64,000 nucleotides of DNA from Prado023 sp963700395 (GTDB lineage Bacteria; Actinomycetota; Actinomycetes; S36-B12; CAIYMF01), in assembly GCA_963700395.1 (NCBI GenBank), contig CAVOXI010000005.1, positions 124,001 to 188,000 on the forward strand. The letters are read 5' to 3'. A program made the translations under genes and the position numbers. This document shows, piece after piece, positions 25,247-34,132 of this stretch. The notes beneath the pieces were generated by a model. It ran no database searches. It was not told where the DNA came from and saw only the letters and a program-made list of their open reading frames with translations. Within the stretch, counting starts at the first letter, position 1. Each line of letters opens with the position of its first letter.

Positions 25247-25268
25247 GTTCATCGCGCGTTCACCGGGG
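25247..25268 (+). promoter_or_regulatory. PHO box upstream of pstS
   Basis: Direct repeats GTTCATCGCGC and GTTCACCGGGG, each 11 bp, are followed by a third imperfect unit (GTTCCCC) at 25268. The -10 candidate TAGCGT lies at 25296-25301, which places the box next to the -35 position, as expected for PhoP/RegX3 activation of pstS. Confidence 0.75.
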
Positions 25269-25295
25269 TTCCCCCGGCCATTCGGGATGTCGGCC

Positions 25296-25301
25296 TAGCG
25301 T
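25296..25301 (+). promoter_or_regulatory. -10 element of the pst operon
   Basis: TAGCGT lies about 43 bases before the pstS start. The leader contains AGGAG eight bases before the GTG. Confidence 0.45.
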
Positions 25302-25344
25302 CGCCGCTGTCCACCTGACACATCGAACCACCAGGAGCTCCACG

Positions 25345-26431
25345 GTGAAGAACCGTCTCATAGCGTCAGCCGCAGCAACTGCGGCCCTCGCGCTCACCCT
25401 CGCGGGGTGCAGCGACTCCAGCTCGTCCACGGGCACCGACTCCGGCGCCTCCGGGTCGGGGGTCTCCGGCAGCGTCAAGGCCTCCGGTTCCTCGGCGCAG
25501 AAGAACGCCATGGCCGAGTGGGTCAACGCCTTCCAGACCAAGAACGAGGGCGTCACGATCGACTACCAGGCCAACGGGTCGGGAGCCGGGATCCAGGACT
25601 TCATCAACAACCAGACCTCGTTCGCCGGCTCCGACTCGGCCCTCAAGCCCGAGGAGCAGACTGGCGCTGACGCCCGATGCACGGGCGGCAAGGCGATCAA
25701 CATCCCGATGGTGGGCGGCGCGATCGCTGTCGCCTACAACGTCGAGGGCGTCGACTCGCTGACCCTGACCCCCGAGGTGATCGCGGGGATCTTCAACAGC
25801 ACCATCACCAAGTGGAACGACCCCAAGATCGCCGACCTCAACGCCGGTGTGACACTGCCCGATGCCGCCATCGCCCAGTTCCACCGCAGCGACGAGTCCG
25901 GCACGACCGCCAACTTCACCGACTACCTCGCGGCCACCGCACCCGACACGTGGACCTACGAGGTTGGCAAGGCCTGGACGGCTCCCGGTGGTCAGGGCTC
26001 GAAGGGCAGTGACGGCGTCGCCTCCTCGCTGACCTCCACGCCCAACTCGGTCGGCTACGTCGAGCTGTCCTTCGTCGACGGCACCTCGCTGAAGGCCGCA
26101 CAGGTCGACAACGGCGGCGGCGCGGTCGAGGCGACCTCGCAGAACGCGGCGAAGAGCATCGAGGAGGCGACCGTCACCGGGTGAGGGCACAGACCTCGCC
26201 CTGAAGCTCGACCCGACCATCGCGACAGCCGGCGCGTACCCGATCGTGCTGGTGACCTACGAGATCACCTGCTCGAAGGGGCTTCCCGCCGACGAGCTGG
26301 CCGTCGTGAAGCCGTTCCTCCAGTACACGGCCAGCACCGAGGGCCAGGGCATCCTCGAAGGGATCGGCTACGTCCCGATCACCGGTGAGCTGCTCACGAA
26401 GGTCCAGGCCTCGGTCGAGTCCCTGGCCTGA
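25345..26431 (+). pseudogene. pstS: Phosphate-binding lipoprotein PstS, one apparent frameshift
   Basis: PstS is the surface lipoprotein that captures phosphate for PstCAB. A signal peptide with lipobox LTLAGC and a Ser/Gly/Thr-rich tether open the protein. Phosphate-site segments follow: GSGAGIQDFINNQTSFAGSD, then FHRSDESGTTANFTDYL, then GSKGSDGVASSL. The frame ends at 26184 in ATVTG-stop. Removing one G from the GGG at about 26178 restores EGTDLALKLDP and joins the 3' part (YPIVLVTYEITCSKG, then PFLQYTASTEGQGI) to the normal end at 26431. With that correction the protein has about 361 residues, the usual size. The start is GTG with AGGAG upstream, and a PHO box precedes it. Confidence 0.9.
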
Positions 26432-26439
26432 CCCTGCCG

Positions 26440-26490
26440 GAGGATCCGAGCGGATCGCGCCCCCCGGGAACGCGCCCCGCTCGGATCCTC
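26440..26490 (+). other. 14-bp perfect inverted repeat between pstS and pstC
   Basis: GAGGATCCGAGCGG (26440-26453) pairs with CCGCTCGGATCCTC (26477-26490) around a 23-base loop. No T-tract follows; instead TAGCCT comes immediately after, which could be a secondary promoter. It could attenuate transcription or protect the pstS mRNA 3' end, giving more binding protein than permease. Confidence 0.6.
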
Positions 26491-26527
26491 TAGCCTGACG
26501 AACGACCCGAGACGAGAAGAGAGCGAC

Positions 26528-27500
26528 ATGGCCGAAGCACCGCCCATCGCTGCTGCGTCACCGATCAGCGGTGCCAGCGTGCGCAGGGGCGATCGCGTCT
26601 TCGGCGGGCTGTCCAAGTACGCCGGGATCACAGTCCTGGTCATCATGGCCGCGATCGCGGTGTTCCTGGTCTGGCGGGCCATCCCATCCCTGACGAACAA
26701 CTCAGCCAACTTCCTCACCGAGCAGTCCTGGAACCCGGATGGGAACCCGCCCGTCTTCGGGATCGCGGCGCTGCTGTTCGGGACCCTCGTGTCGGCATCG
26801 ATCGCGATGGTGCTCGCCGTGCCCGTCGGAATCGGGATCGCCCTGTTCATCGTCCTGTACGCACCCAAGCGCCTGGCCTCTGCGCTGGCCTTCGTCACCG
26901 ACCTCCTGGCGGCCGTCCCCTCGATCATCTTCGGCCTCTGGGGGCTGCAGGTCCTGATGTCCAGCAGCGAGGGCGTCCAACGATGGATGAATGACTACCT
27001 CGGCTGGACGGTCGTGTTCCGCAACACCCTGGACCTCTACGGCAAGAGCCTGCTGATCGCCTCCCTCGTGCTGGCCATCATGATCCTGCCGACCGTCGCA
27101 GCCGTCAGCCGAGAGGTGATCCTGCAGGTGCCGGTGGGCCACAAGGAGGCGGCGCTTGGCCCTCGGGGCCACCCGCTGGGAGATGGTGCGCATGGCGGTG
27201 TTCCCCTTCGCCAAGCCGGGCATGATCTCGGCTGCGATGCTGGGGCTCGGGCGCGCACTCGGTGAGACGATCGCTGTTGCCCTGATCCTGTCGGCGGCCT
27301 TCACGGTCAACATCCACCTCACCGAGCCCGGGGGCAACACCTTCGCTGCGAACATCGCACTGAAGTGGAACGAGGCCGGCTCGAACGGGCTGTCCGCGCT
27401 CATCGCGAGCGGTCTCGTGCTGTTCTTCCTGACCCTCAGCGTCAACATGATCGCCCGGTGGATCATCGCCAGGCGCTCGGAGTTCTCGGGGGCGAACTGA
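26528..27500 (+). pseudogene. pstC: Phosphate ABC transporter permease PstC, one apparent frameshift
   Basis: PstC forms half of the membrane channel of the high-affinity phosphate importer. The N-terminal helix (YAGITVLVIMAAIAVFLVW), the extracytoplasmic loop and the permease core with FVTDLLAAVPSIIFGLWGLQ are in the first frame, up to VPVGHKEAAL. An extra T at about 27153 breaks the EAA loop. The next frame continues with LGATRWEMVRMAVFPFAKPG and ends normally. Corrected length is about 323 residues, as expected. The stop and the pstA start are one base apart. Confidence 0.9.
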
Positions 27501-27501
27501 C

Positions 27502-28556
27502 ATGACGACCTCCGTGGACACCCGAGCGCCCAGTCACAGCTCACTGATCGGCGGCACGCTGCCGCGCTGGGCGCCCGGCGCCGTGGGATTCAGTGCGGTG
27601 GCCGTGGCCATGGCCCTCAACGTGTCCACCGGCCTGGCTGGGTGGTTCGGCACGACGCTCGTCGGGGCGCTGGTCTTCGTGGTGATCCAGAGCATCTGGA
27701 GCTTCACCATCGAGGGCAGGCGCCATGCGGTGGACCGGCTCGCCACCACGCTGGTGTACTCCACGTTCGTCATCGCAATCGTGCCCCTGGTCTCGGTGCT
27801 GTTCACGGTCCTGGTCAAGGGCCTGAAGGTCATGAGCTGGGCGTTCCTCACCAACTCCATGAGGAACGTGAGCCCGCGCAGCCCGGGGGTGGAGCGGGCC
27901 ACGCGATCGTCGGCACCCTCGAGCAGGTCGCCCTCGCGGCGATGTTCGCCGTGCCCGTGGGGATCCTCGCGGCGATCTTCCTGGTCGAGTACGGCCGTGG
28001 TCGGTTGGCCCGGGCCATCTCCTTCTTCGTCGACGTGATGACCGGGATCCCCTCGATCGTCGCGGGGCTCTTCATCTTCACCGCCCTCGTGCTGGGCCTG
28101 GGCCTCGAGCGCTCGGGATTCGCTGCTGCGCTGGCGTTGGCGATCCTGATGCTGCCGGTGATCATCCGAACGTCCGAGGAGATGCTGCGGATCGTCCCGA
28201 ACGACCTGCGCGAGGCGTCCTATGCGCTCGGGGTGCCCAAGTGGCGCACCATCCTCAAGGTCGTGCTCCCGACGTCGCTCGCCGGCATCGTCACCGGTGC
28301 CATGCTGGCGGTCGCCCGGGTTGCCGGTGAGACGGCCCCCCTGCTGCTCACCACGTTCCTGACCCAGAGCTACAACAACAACCCGTTCTCCGGACCGCAG
28401 GCAGCGCTGCCGACGTTCATCTGGGACCAGATCACCAGCGGGACGCAGGCATCCGTTGACCGTGCCTGGGCGGGTGCCCTGGTCCTGATCGCCCTGATCA
28501 TGATCTTCTACATCGTCGCGAAGCTGCTTGCCAACCGCTTCGCACCGAAGGGATGA
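27502..28556 (+). pseudogene. pstA: Phosphate ABC transporter permease PstA, one apparent frameshift
   Basis: This is the second permease of the Pst importer. The first frame encodes three hydrophobic segments and runs to SWAFLTNSMRNVSP. One G appears to be missing in the G run near 27888. The following frame gives GGGAGHAIVGTLEQVALAA, the core FFVDVMTGIPSIVAGLFIF, the EAA loop (REASYALGVPKWRTILKVVL) and a normal C-terminus NRFAPKG. Corrected length is about 351 residues. Its stop is 11 bases before the pstB ATG. Confidence 0.9.
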
Positions 28557-28566
28557 CCCAGCGACC

Positions 28567-29358
28567 ATGAGCAAGTCGATCACCATGCGCGACGTGGACG
28601 TCTTCTACGGGGACTTCAAGGCTGTGGAGGGCGTGAGCCTGAAGGTCCAGGCCAACTCCGTCACCGCCTTCATCGGGCCCTCGGGCTGCGGCAAGTCGAC
28701 CGTCCTGCGCACGCATCAACCGGATGCACGAGGTGATCCCCCGGCGCGGGTCGAGGGCACGGTCCTGCTCGACGGCGCAGGACATCTACGGCGCCGGAGT
28801 CGACCCGGTCGACGTCCGCCGCGACGTCGGCATGGTCTTCCAGAAGCCCAACCCGTTCCCCACAGTCGATCTACGACAACGTCGCCTCGGCCGCGGGTCA
28901 ACGGCGGGAAGCTCAAGAAGTCCGAGCTGCGAGGACATCGTCGAGGAGGCGCTGCGCGGCGCGACCTGTGGGGCGAGGTCAAGGACACGCTGGCCAAGCC
29001 GGGATTCGGGCCTCTCCGGCGGCCAGCAGCAGCGGCTGTGCATCGCCCGCGCGATCGCCGATCAAGCCCGAGATCCTGCTGATGGACGAGCCCGTGCTCG
29101 GCCCTCGATCCGATCGCGACGGCTCGCGATCGAGGACCTCATCACGCGAGCTGGTGGCGGACTACACGATCATCATCGTCACGCACAACATGCAGCAGGC
29201 GGGCCGGGTCTCGGACCGCACCGCCTTCTTCACCGCCGAGGTGGAGGAGAACGGCACACGCTACGGCACCCTCGTCGAGATGGACGACACGTCCAAGATC
29301 TTCACGAACCCGCAGCGACTCGCGCACTGAGGACTACATCTCCGGCCGCTTCGGCTGA
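28567..29358 (+). pseudogene. pstB: Phosphate ABC transporter ATPase PstB, about twelve single-base indels
   Basis: PstB hydrolyses ATP for the Pst importer. Walker A (GPSGCGKST), the segment RDVGMVFQKPNPFPT, the signature LSGGQQQRLCIARAIA, Walker B (ILLMDEP), the switch VTHNMQQA and the PstB-specific end (SDRTAFFTAEVEENG, then DDTSKIFTNP) can all be read, but in alternating frames. Indels lie near 28713, 28777, 28865, 28892, 28929, 28964, 29005, 29065, 29092, 29124, 29147 and 29314; most are one extra base. With these removed the sequence is nearly unsubstituted against the family, down to the terminal SGRFG and TGA at 29356. The pattern fits sequencing error better than decay. Confidence 0.9.
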
Positions 29359-29389
29359 GCGGCCGCGACCCCGGGAAGCGAACCGCGCC

Positions 29390-30328
29390 TCACTCGTGGA
29401 CCGGGGGCAGGTCGTGCTGCTCGGCTGCGACTGTGCGCACCGTCTCGTCGATCGGCCGGTTCACCCAGGTCCGGTGGAACACGACGAAGCTGGCCGGGGC
29501 CATACGGTGCAGGATCTTCGGCCCGCCGGCTGCTGCCCGCAGTGCATCGAGCTGCGGGGGGATCACGGGCCTGTGCGAGCACAGCACGGTCGGCCACGGC
29601 TGGTTGAACATCTCGATCGTCCGGCTCGTCCCGGGCCCCGGATCGGCCAGGAACTCGTCCTCGCTGACGGTGGGCTCCAGGCGGATCCCGGACCCGAGCG
29701 CGGCGGCCAGGGGGCGCAGCGTGGCCAGGCAGCGCTCGGCGTCCGAGGAGTGAAGGTGCCGGATGCCGAAGGCCTCCAGCAGCGGGATGAGCCGCGTGGC
29801 CTCCCACTCACCGTGCGCCAGCAGGCCCCGGGCCGGGTCCGAACGGTCACGTCCGGTGCGCCGAGCCCAGTCCGCCCGCTTCTCCGCGCTCGCGTGGCGC
29901 AGGAGGACGAACGGGATCGTGGGTGGGGTCCGGGCGGCCAGGGCGATCAACTGGCCGTCGCGCGGGTAGGTCATCACCTGGGCTGCCTCCTTGGGCCGCA
30001 GCCAGCGCAGTCGATCAACCTCCTTGTTCTCGACGAACTCCCCACGAACCACGCTGGCCCGCCAGTACTCGACCGTCTTCAGCACCCCGTCGACGCGGTA
30101 GCGCTGAGTGGGCAGCGGCACGTCGAGCACGGGCGTGAAGCCGGTCTCCTCGATGGTCTCGCGGACCGCGGTCTCGATCGCGTGCTCACCCGGCTCGAAC
30201 TTCCCCTTGGGCAGCGACCAGTCCCCCCGGCGGCGTCGATGGATGACAGCCACTTCGAGGTCCTTGCCGACACCCCTGGTCAGCACGACCCCGGCGGCCC
30301 GGATCATGTCGCGCGACTCACTGGACAT
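29390..30328 (-). CDS. Nudix hydrolase fused to a histidine-phosphatase domain (MutT1-like)
   Basis: The 312-residue protein has two domains. The N-terminal Nudix domain has the box GKFEPGEHAIETAVRETIEE then TGF at about residues 42-64. A C-terminal phosphoglycerate-mutase-like domain starts with the phosphohistidine motif VLLRHASAEKR near residue 140 and has LHSSDAERCLATL and CSHRPVIPP further on. This fusion is known from mycobacterial MutT1, which hydrolyses 8-oxo-(d)GTP and diadenosine polyphosphates. It is convergent with pstB and four bases downstream of the CYTH-CHAD gene, which links it to polyphosphate and nucleotide phosphate metabolism. Starts at 30328 or 30307 are possible. Confidence 0.87.
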   Translation of the reverse strand: MSSESRDMIRAAGVVLTRGVGKDLEVAVIHRRRRGDWSLPKGKFEPGEHAIETAVRETIEETGFTPVLDVPLPTQRYRVDGVLKTVEYWRASVVRGEFVENKEVDRLRWLRPKEAAQVMTYPRDGQLIALAARTPPTIPFVLLRHASAEKRADWARRTGRDRSDPARGLLAHGEWEATRLIPLLEAFGIRHLHSSDAERCLATLRPLAAALGSGIRLEPTVSEDEFLADPGPGTSRTIEMFNQPWPTVLCSHRPVIPPQLDALRAAAGGPKILHRMAPASFVVFHRTWVNRPIDETVRTVAAEQHDLPPVHE

Positions 30329-30332
30329 GTCA

Positions 30333-31913
30333 CTACCCCAGGTGCGTCTGCTTGCGCTGGCCCCGGACGAGCGGCCACTGCTCCTTCATCCGGATGCGCG
30401 CAATCAGCTCGCACTCCACCTCGTAGGCATGCAGCAGTCCCAGGGAGAAGCCGGTGGGACCGTCGAAGTGCTCCGCGAGCTCCCGGCACTTCTCCTGGGC
30501 GATCGAGGCGTCCTGATGCTCCCCGAGCTGCTCGGTGACGGTGCTCAGCGAGGTCGCCAGCGCCTTGGCGGGTGGGCCGAACACAGGCACGAGCGCCTCG
30601 GCGGCGTAGCGCGCCCGCTTGGCGGTGATCCGGGTCTCGTGCCACTCGTCCGAGGGGCCGTCCAGGGTCAGCGCCTTGACCTCACGGGCGAGCTTGCGCC
30701 ACGACTTGTCGAACAGCGGGGGGAGTGCCTCCCGAGCCGGCGCTGCTGCCGCATCGGTCAGCTGCGGGTTCGCGGCCGCGTCGACGAGGGCGTCGAGCAG
30801 GTCGAGGTGCCGCTCGGAGCGCATCGCCTCCAGCGCCTCGGCCCTGCCCGCGTCGGCCTTGGCCTGCATCAGGGGATCCACGTGGGCATGGATCGTCGCG
30901 GCGTCAGCGGCCCCGAGCTCGTCGGCGTGGGCGTCGAGGCGGGCGAGCAGCACCTCGGAGTCACGGCTCAGGCCGAGCTCGGACGCCGCCCAGCCGAGCT
31001 CGTCGCGCAGGTGGCGCGACCAGGCCGGATCCACCAGGGGCGAGAACACGCGCAGGCCGCTGCGCAGCCGCCGGGCAGCAACACGCATCTGGTGGACCGA
31101 GTCGGGCAGGTCGCGCCGGACCCGGATGTCCTGGAGCAGGAACCGCCGTGCGTGCGTGAGCAGATGTGCGTGCACCGCGTCACCAGCAGGGTCCTCCGGG
31201 CTCACCGCCGTGGCCTCGGGGACGTCGGGGGCGGCCTTGGCGGCTGGCCCCAGGGCGCTGCCGGCCTTCGAGGTGGCCCCAGGCATCGCCCCATGGGCCG
31301 TCAGGAGGGCGATGACCGGGTCGAGGGCGCTCGGTTGGCCGGCGAGGACGCTGATCTGCAGCTCACGGAACCGCCCCGCCACGACCTCGCCGTCCATGAT
31401 CGACACGACGTCGTCGACCAGCTCGGCCACGGCGGTGCCGTCGACGTCGTAGAGGATGTGGGCGGTCCGCTGGGTGTGCAGCGACGCGACGGGCACCAGG
31501 GGGTTGCGCCGGGCGAGGGCGGTGAGGACGTCGGCCATCTCGTGCGGGACCTGTCCCGGCTCGCCGGCATCCAGGGGCAGTCGCATCTCGGCCTCGGCGC
31601 TGGACTCGGCGCCCTCGAGCGGCAGCGTGAGGTGCCAGCCCTCATCAGGGCCCCCGGCGCGGCGGCGCAGCGTGACTCCCCAGCGGATCAGGCGGAGGTC
31701 CGCAGTGTCGTGGTAGACCTCGCGCACCTGGACGGCGGGTCGACGGTCGACCCGTCCGATCCCGGTGTCGACGGTGCTGCCGGCCAGCCCGGGGACGAGT
31801 CCCACGAGGTCGGGCATGCGGAAGAGGGCGTGGACGCGAAGCGTGCGTGCCACATCCCCGTCGATGGTCGGAGACTCGCTCACGTCGGCCTTCCGGTAGT
31901 GCGGGTCAGTCAC
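30333..31913 (-). CDS. CYTH and CHAD domain protein (polyphosphate-associated)
   Basis: The 526-residue protein joins an N-terminal CYTH domain, which forms a tunnel for triphosphates, to a C-terminal CHAD domain. CHAD domains are helical bundles with conserved basic residues that bind polyphosphate granules. In the CYTH part, VREVYHDTADLRLIRWGVTL and GWHLTLP fit the family. The CHAD part begins at VHAHLLTHARRFLLQD near residue 247, with SVHQMRVAARRLRSGLRVF and ETRITAKRARYAAEAL. It lies between ppk1 and the MutT1-like gene with minimal gaps, so they form one operon. Catalysis (triphosphatase) is possible but not proven by motif. Confidence 0.87.
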   Translation of the reverse strand: MTDPHYRKADVSESPTIDGDVARTLRVHALFRMPDLVGLVPGLAGSTVDTGIGRVDRRPAVQVREVYHDTADLRLIRWGVTLRRRAGGPDEGWHLTLPLEGAESSAEAEMRLPLDAGEPGQVPHEMADVLTALARRNPLVPVASLHTQRTAHILYDVDGTAVAELVDDVVSIMDGEVVAGRFRELQISVLAGQPSALDPVIALLTAHGAMPGATSKAGSALGPAAKAAPDVPEATAVSPEDPAGDAVHAHLLTHARRFLLQDIRVRRDLPDSVHQMRVAARRLRSGLRVFSPLVDPAWSRHLRDELGWAASELGLSRDSEVLLARLDAHADELGAADAATIHAHVDPLMQAKADAGRAEALEAMRSERHLDLLDALVDAAANPQLTDAAAAPAREALPPLFDKSWRKLAREVKALTLDGPSDEWHETRITAKRARYAAEALVPVFGPPAKALATSLSTVTEQLGEHQDASIAQEKCRELAEHFDGPTGFSLGLLHAYEVECELIARIRMKEQWPLVRGQRKQTHLG

Positions 31914-31949
31914 GAGGGGCCAAGCATGCCACCCGGAGGTGGGCTTGTG

Positions 31950-34073
31950 TCAGCCCGCTGCAGTTCGTCGGGAGCGGGCGGCGCGAACCTCGATCAGGTG
32001 CTCCTGGAGGTCACGGCAGGGTGCCCCCTCGGCGTCCCTGATGTGCGGGGTCCAGCTGCCGTCGGGCTGGCTGATCCAGGCCTTCGTCGCATCGTCGAAG
32101 CCCATGTCGATCACGGCCGAGACCTGTTCTGCGTGCTCCGCCCCCAGGCGCACCAGCACCTCGACGCGCCGGTCGAGGTTGCGGTGCATGAGGTCCGCCG
32201 AGCCGATCCACGTCTCGGTGTCGCCACCGTTGGCGAACTCGTAGGCCCGGCTGTGCTCGAGGAACCGGCCCAGGACCGAGTGCACCCTGATGTTGTCGCT
32301 GAGGCCGGGGACGCCCGGGCGGACGGCGCAGATGCCGCGCACCCAGATGTCGACCGGGACCCCGGCCTGGGAGGCCCGGTACAGCGCGTCGATGATGCCC
32401 TCGTCGACGATCGAGTTGCACTTGAAGCGCACCCGCGCCGGGCGGCCGGCCCGATGGTGCTCGACCTCCCGCTCGATCCGTTCCACGAGGCCGGTGCGGA
32501 TCGAGTGGGGTGCCACGAGCAGTCGCTTGTAGGTGGTGTTCATCGAGTAGCCCGACAGCACGTTGAAGACGTTCGACACGTCCTCGCCGACGGCAGGGTC
32601 GGTCGTGAGCAGGCCCATGTCCTCGTACAGCCGCGCGGTCTTGGGGTGGTAGTTGCCGGTGCCGATGTGGACGTAGCGCCGCAATCGCTCCCCGTCGTCA
32701 CGCACGACCATGCTCAGCTTGCAGTGGGTCTTCAGGCCCACGAGGCCGTAGACCACGTGCACGCCCTGGCGCTCCAGCTTGCGCGCCCAGGAGATGTTGG
32801 CCCGCTCGTCGAACCTGGCCTTGATCTCCACGAGCGCCAGGACCTGCTTGCCCGCCTGGGCCGCGTCGATCAGCGCATCGACGATCGGTGAGTCACCGGA
32901 CGTGCGGTACAGCGTCTGCTTGATCGCCAGGACCTTCGGGTCCGCGGCCGCCTGCTCGAGGAACCTCTGCACGCTGGTGGAGAAGCTGTCGTACGGGTGG
33001 TGCAGCAGCACGTCGTGGTCGCGCATTGCCTCCAGCACGTCCGGTGGTGCAGCGGTCTCGACGTCGGAGAGCTGGGGGCTGGTCTTGGGCAGGAACGCGG
33101 CCTCCTTGAGGTCCTGGCGGTCCAGCCCGATGATCGTCCAGAGCCCGGTCAGGTCCAACGGACCGGGCAGCGAGAACACCTCGCCGTTGGAGATGCCCAG
33201 CTCGCGGACCAGCAGCTCGAGGACGTAGGGGTCGATCGAGCGCTCGACCTCGAGGCGGACGGGCGGCCCGAACCGGCGGCGGTTGAGCTCGCGCTCAAGG
33301 GCCTTGAGCAGGTTCTCGGCGTCGTCCTCCTCGACCTCGACGTCCTCGTTGCGGGTGACCCGGAAGGAGTGCTGCTGCAGGATGTCCATCCCCGGGAAGA
33401 GGTCGGACAGGTTGGCCGCGATGACGTCCTCAAGGGGAACGAACCGCTCAGGGCCCACCTGGAGGAAGCGCGGCAGGCTCTGGGGCACCTTGACGCGGGC
33501 GAACAGCTCGGTGCCGGTGTCGGGGTTGCGGACGACGACCGCGAGGTTGAGGCTCAGCCCGGAGATGTAGGGGAACGGGTGCGCCGGGTCGACGGCCAGG
33601 GGGGTCAGGACGGGGAACACCTTGTCGGCGAACGTCCTCTGGAGGGCTGCGCGCTCGTCGTCGGTGGCCTGGTGGTAGCGCAGCAGTTGGATCCCCTCGG
33701 CGCGGAGCCCCGGAAGGACCGAGTCCCCGAAGCAGGCGGCCTTGCGGTCCATGAGGATCCGGGTGCGGCTCAGGATCAGCTCGAGCAGGTCGCGCGGCAT
33801 GAGCCCGCTGGCTGCGCGCACGGCGATCCCCGCGTCGATGCGGCGCTTGAGCCCGGCGACGCGGACCATGAAGAACTCGTCGAGGTTCGAGGCGAATATG
33901 GCCAGGAACTTGGCCCGCTCCAGCAGGGGCAGGGACTCGTCCTCAGCGAGCTCGAGCACCCGCTCGTTGAACGAGAGCCAGGAGAGCTCGCGATCCGCGA
34001 AACGATCCGCCGGAAGGTTCGGGGCGACGGCTCGCGGGTGCGTCAACAGCGGGGGGCGGCGGAGCCTCGACAT
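31950..34073 (-). CDS. ppk1: Polyphosphate kinase 1
   Basis: PPK1 reversibly transfers the gamma phosphate of ATP to polyphosphate. The 707-residue protein matches the usual length. It has the N domain (FADRELSWLSFNERVLELAE, then IFASNLDEFFMVRVAGL) and the two phospholipase-D-like catalytic domains with the autophosphorylated His in HIGTGNYHPKTARLYEDMGL. Further conserved blocks are ALVEIKARFDERANISWA and RVRFKCNSIVDEGIIDALY. The annotated ATG has no clear ribosome site. GGGGAGGAGG precedes a GTG at 34098 in another frame (VPVTATQPHVEAPPPP), so the N-terminus may contain an indel near 34040. A TAGACT element lies further upstream. Confidence 0.93.
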   Translation of the reverse strand: MSRLRRPPLLTHPRAVAPNLPADRFADRELSWLSFNERVLELAEDESLPLLERAKFLAIFASNLDEFFMVRVAGLKRRIDAGIAVRAASGLMPRDLLELILSRTRILMDRKAACFGDSVLPGLRAEGIQLLRYHQATDDERAALQRTFADKVFPVLTPLAVDPAHPFPYISGLSLNLAVVVRNPDTGTELFARVKVPQSLPRFLQVGPERFVPLEDVIAANLSDLFPGMDILQQHSFRVTRNEDVEVEEDDAENLLKALERELNRRRFGPPVRLEVERSIDPYVLELLVRELGISNGEVFSLPGPLDLTGLWTIIGLDRQDLKEAAFLPKTSPQLSDVETAAPPDVLEAMRDHDVLLHHPYDSFSTSVQRFLEQAAADPKVLAIKQTLYRTSGDSPIVDALIDAAQAGKQVLALVEIKARFDERANISWARKLERQGVHVVYGLVGLKTHCKLSMVVRDDGERLRRYVHIGTGNYHPKTARLYEDMGLLTTDPAVGEDVSNVFNVLSGYSMNTTYKRLLVAPHSIRTGLVERIEREVEHHRAGRPARVRFKCNSIVDEGIIDALYRASQAGVPVDIWVRGICAVRPGVPGLSDNIRVHSVLGRFLEHSRAYEFANGGDTETWIGSADLMHRNLDRRVEVLVRLGAEHAEQVSAVIDMGFDDATKAWISQPDGSWTPHIRDAEGAPCRDLQEHLIEVRAARSRRTAAG

Positions 34074-34132
34074 GCGGCTGCGTGGCGGTAACGGGCACGA
34101 CGGCCTCCTCCCCGGTCCGGTGTCGGCTGAGT

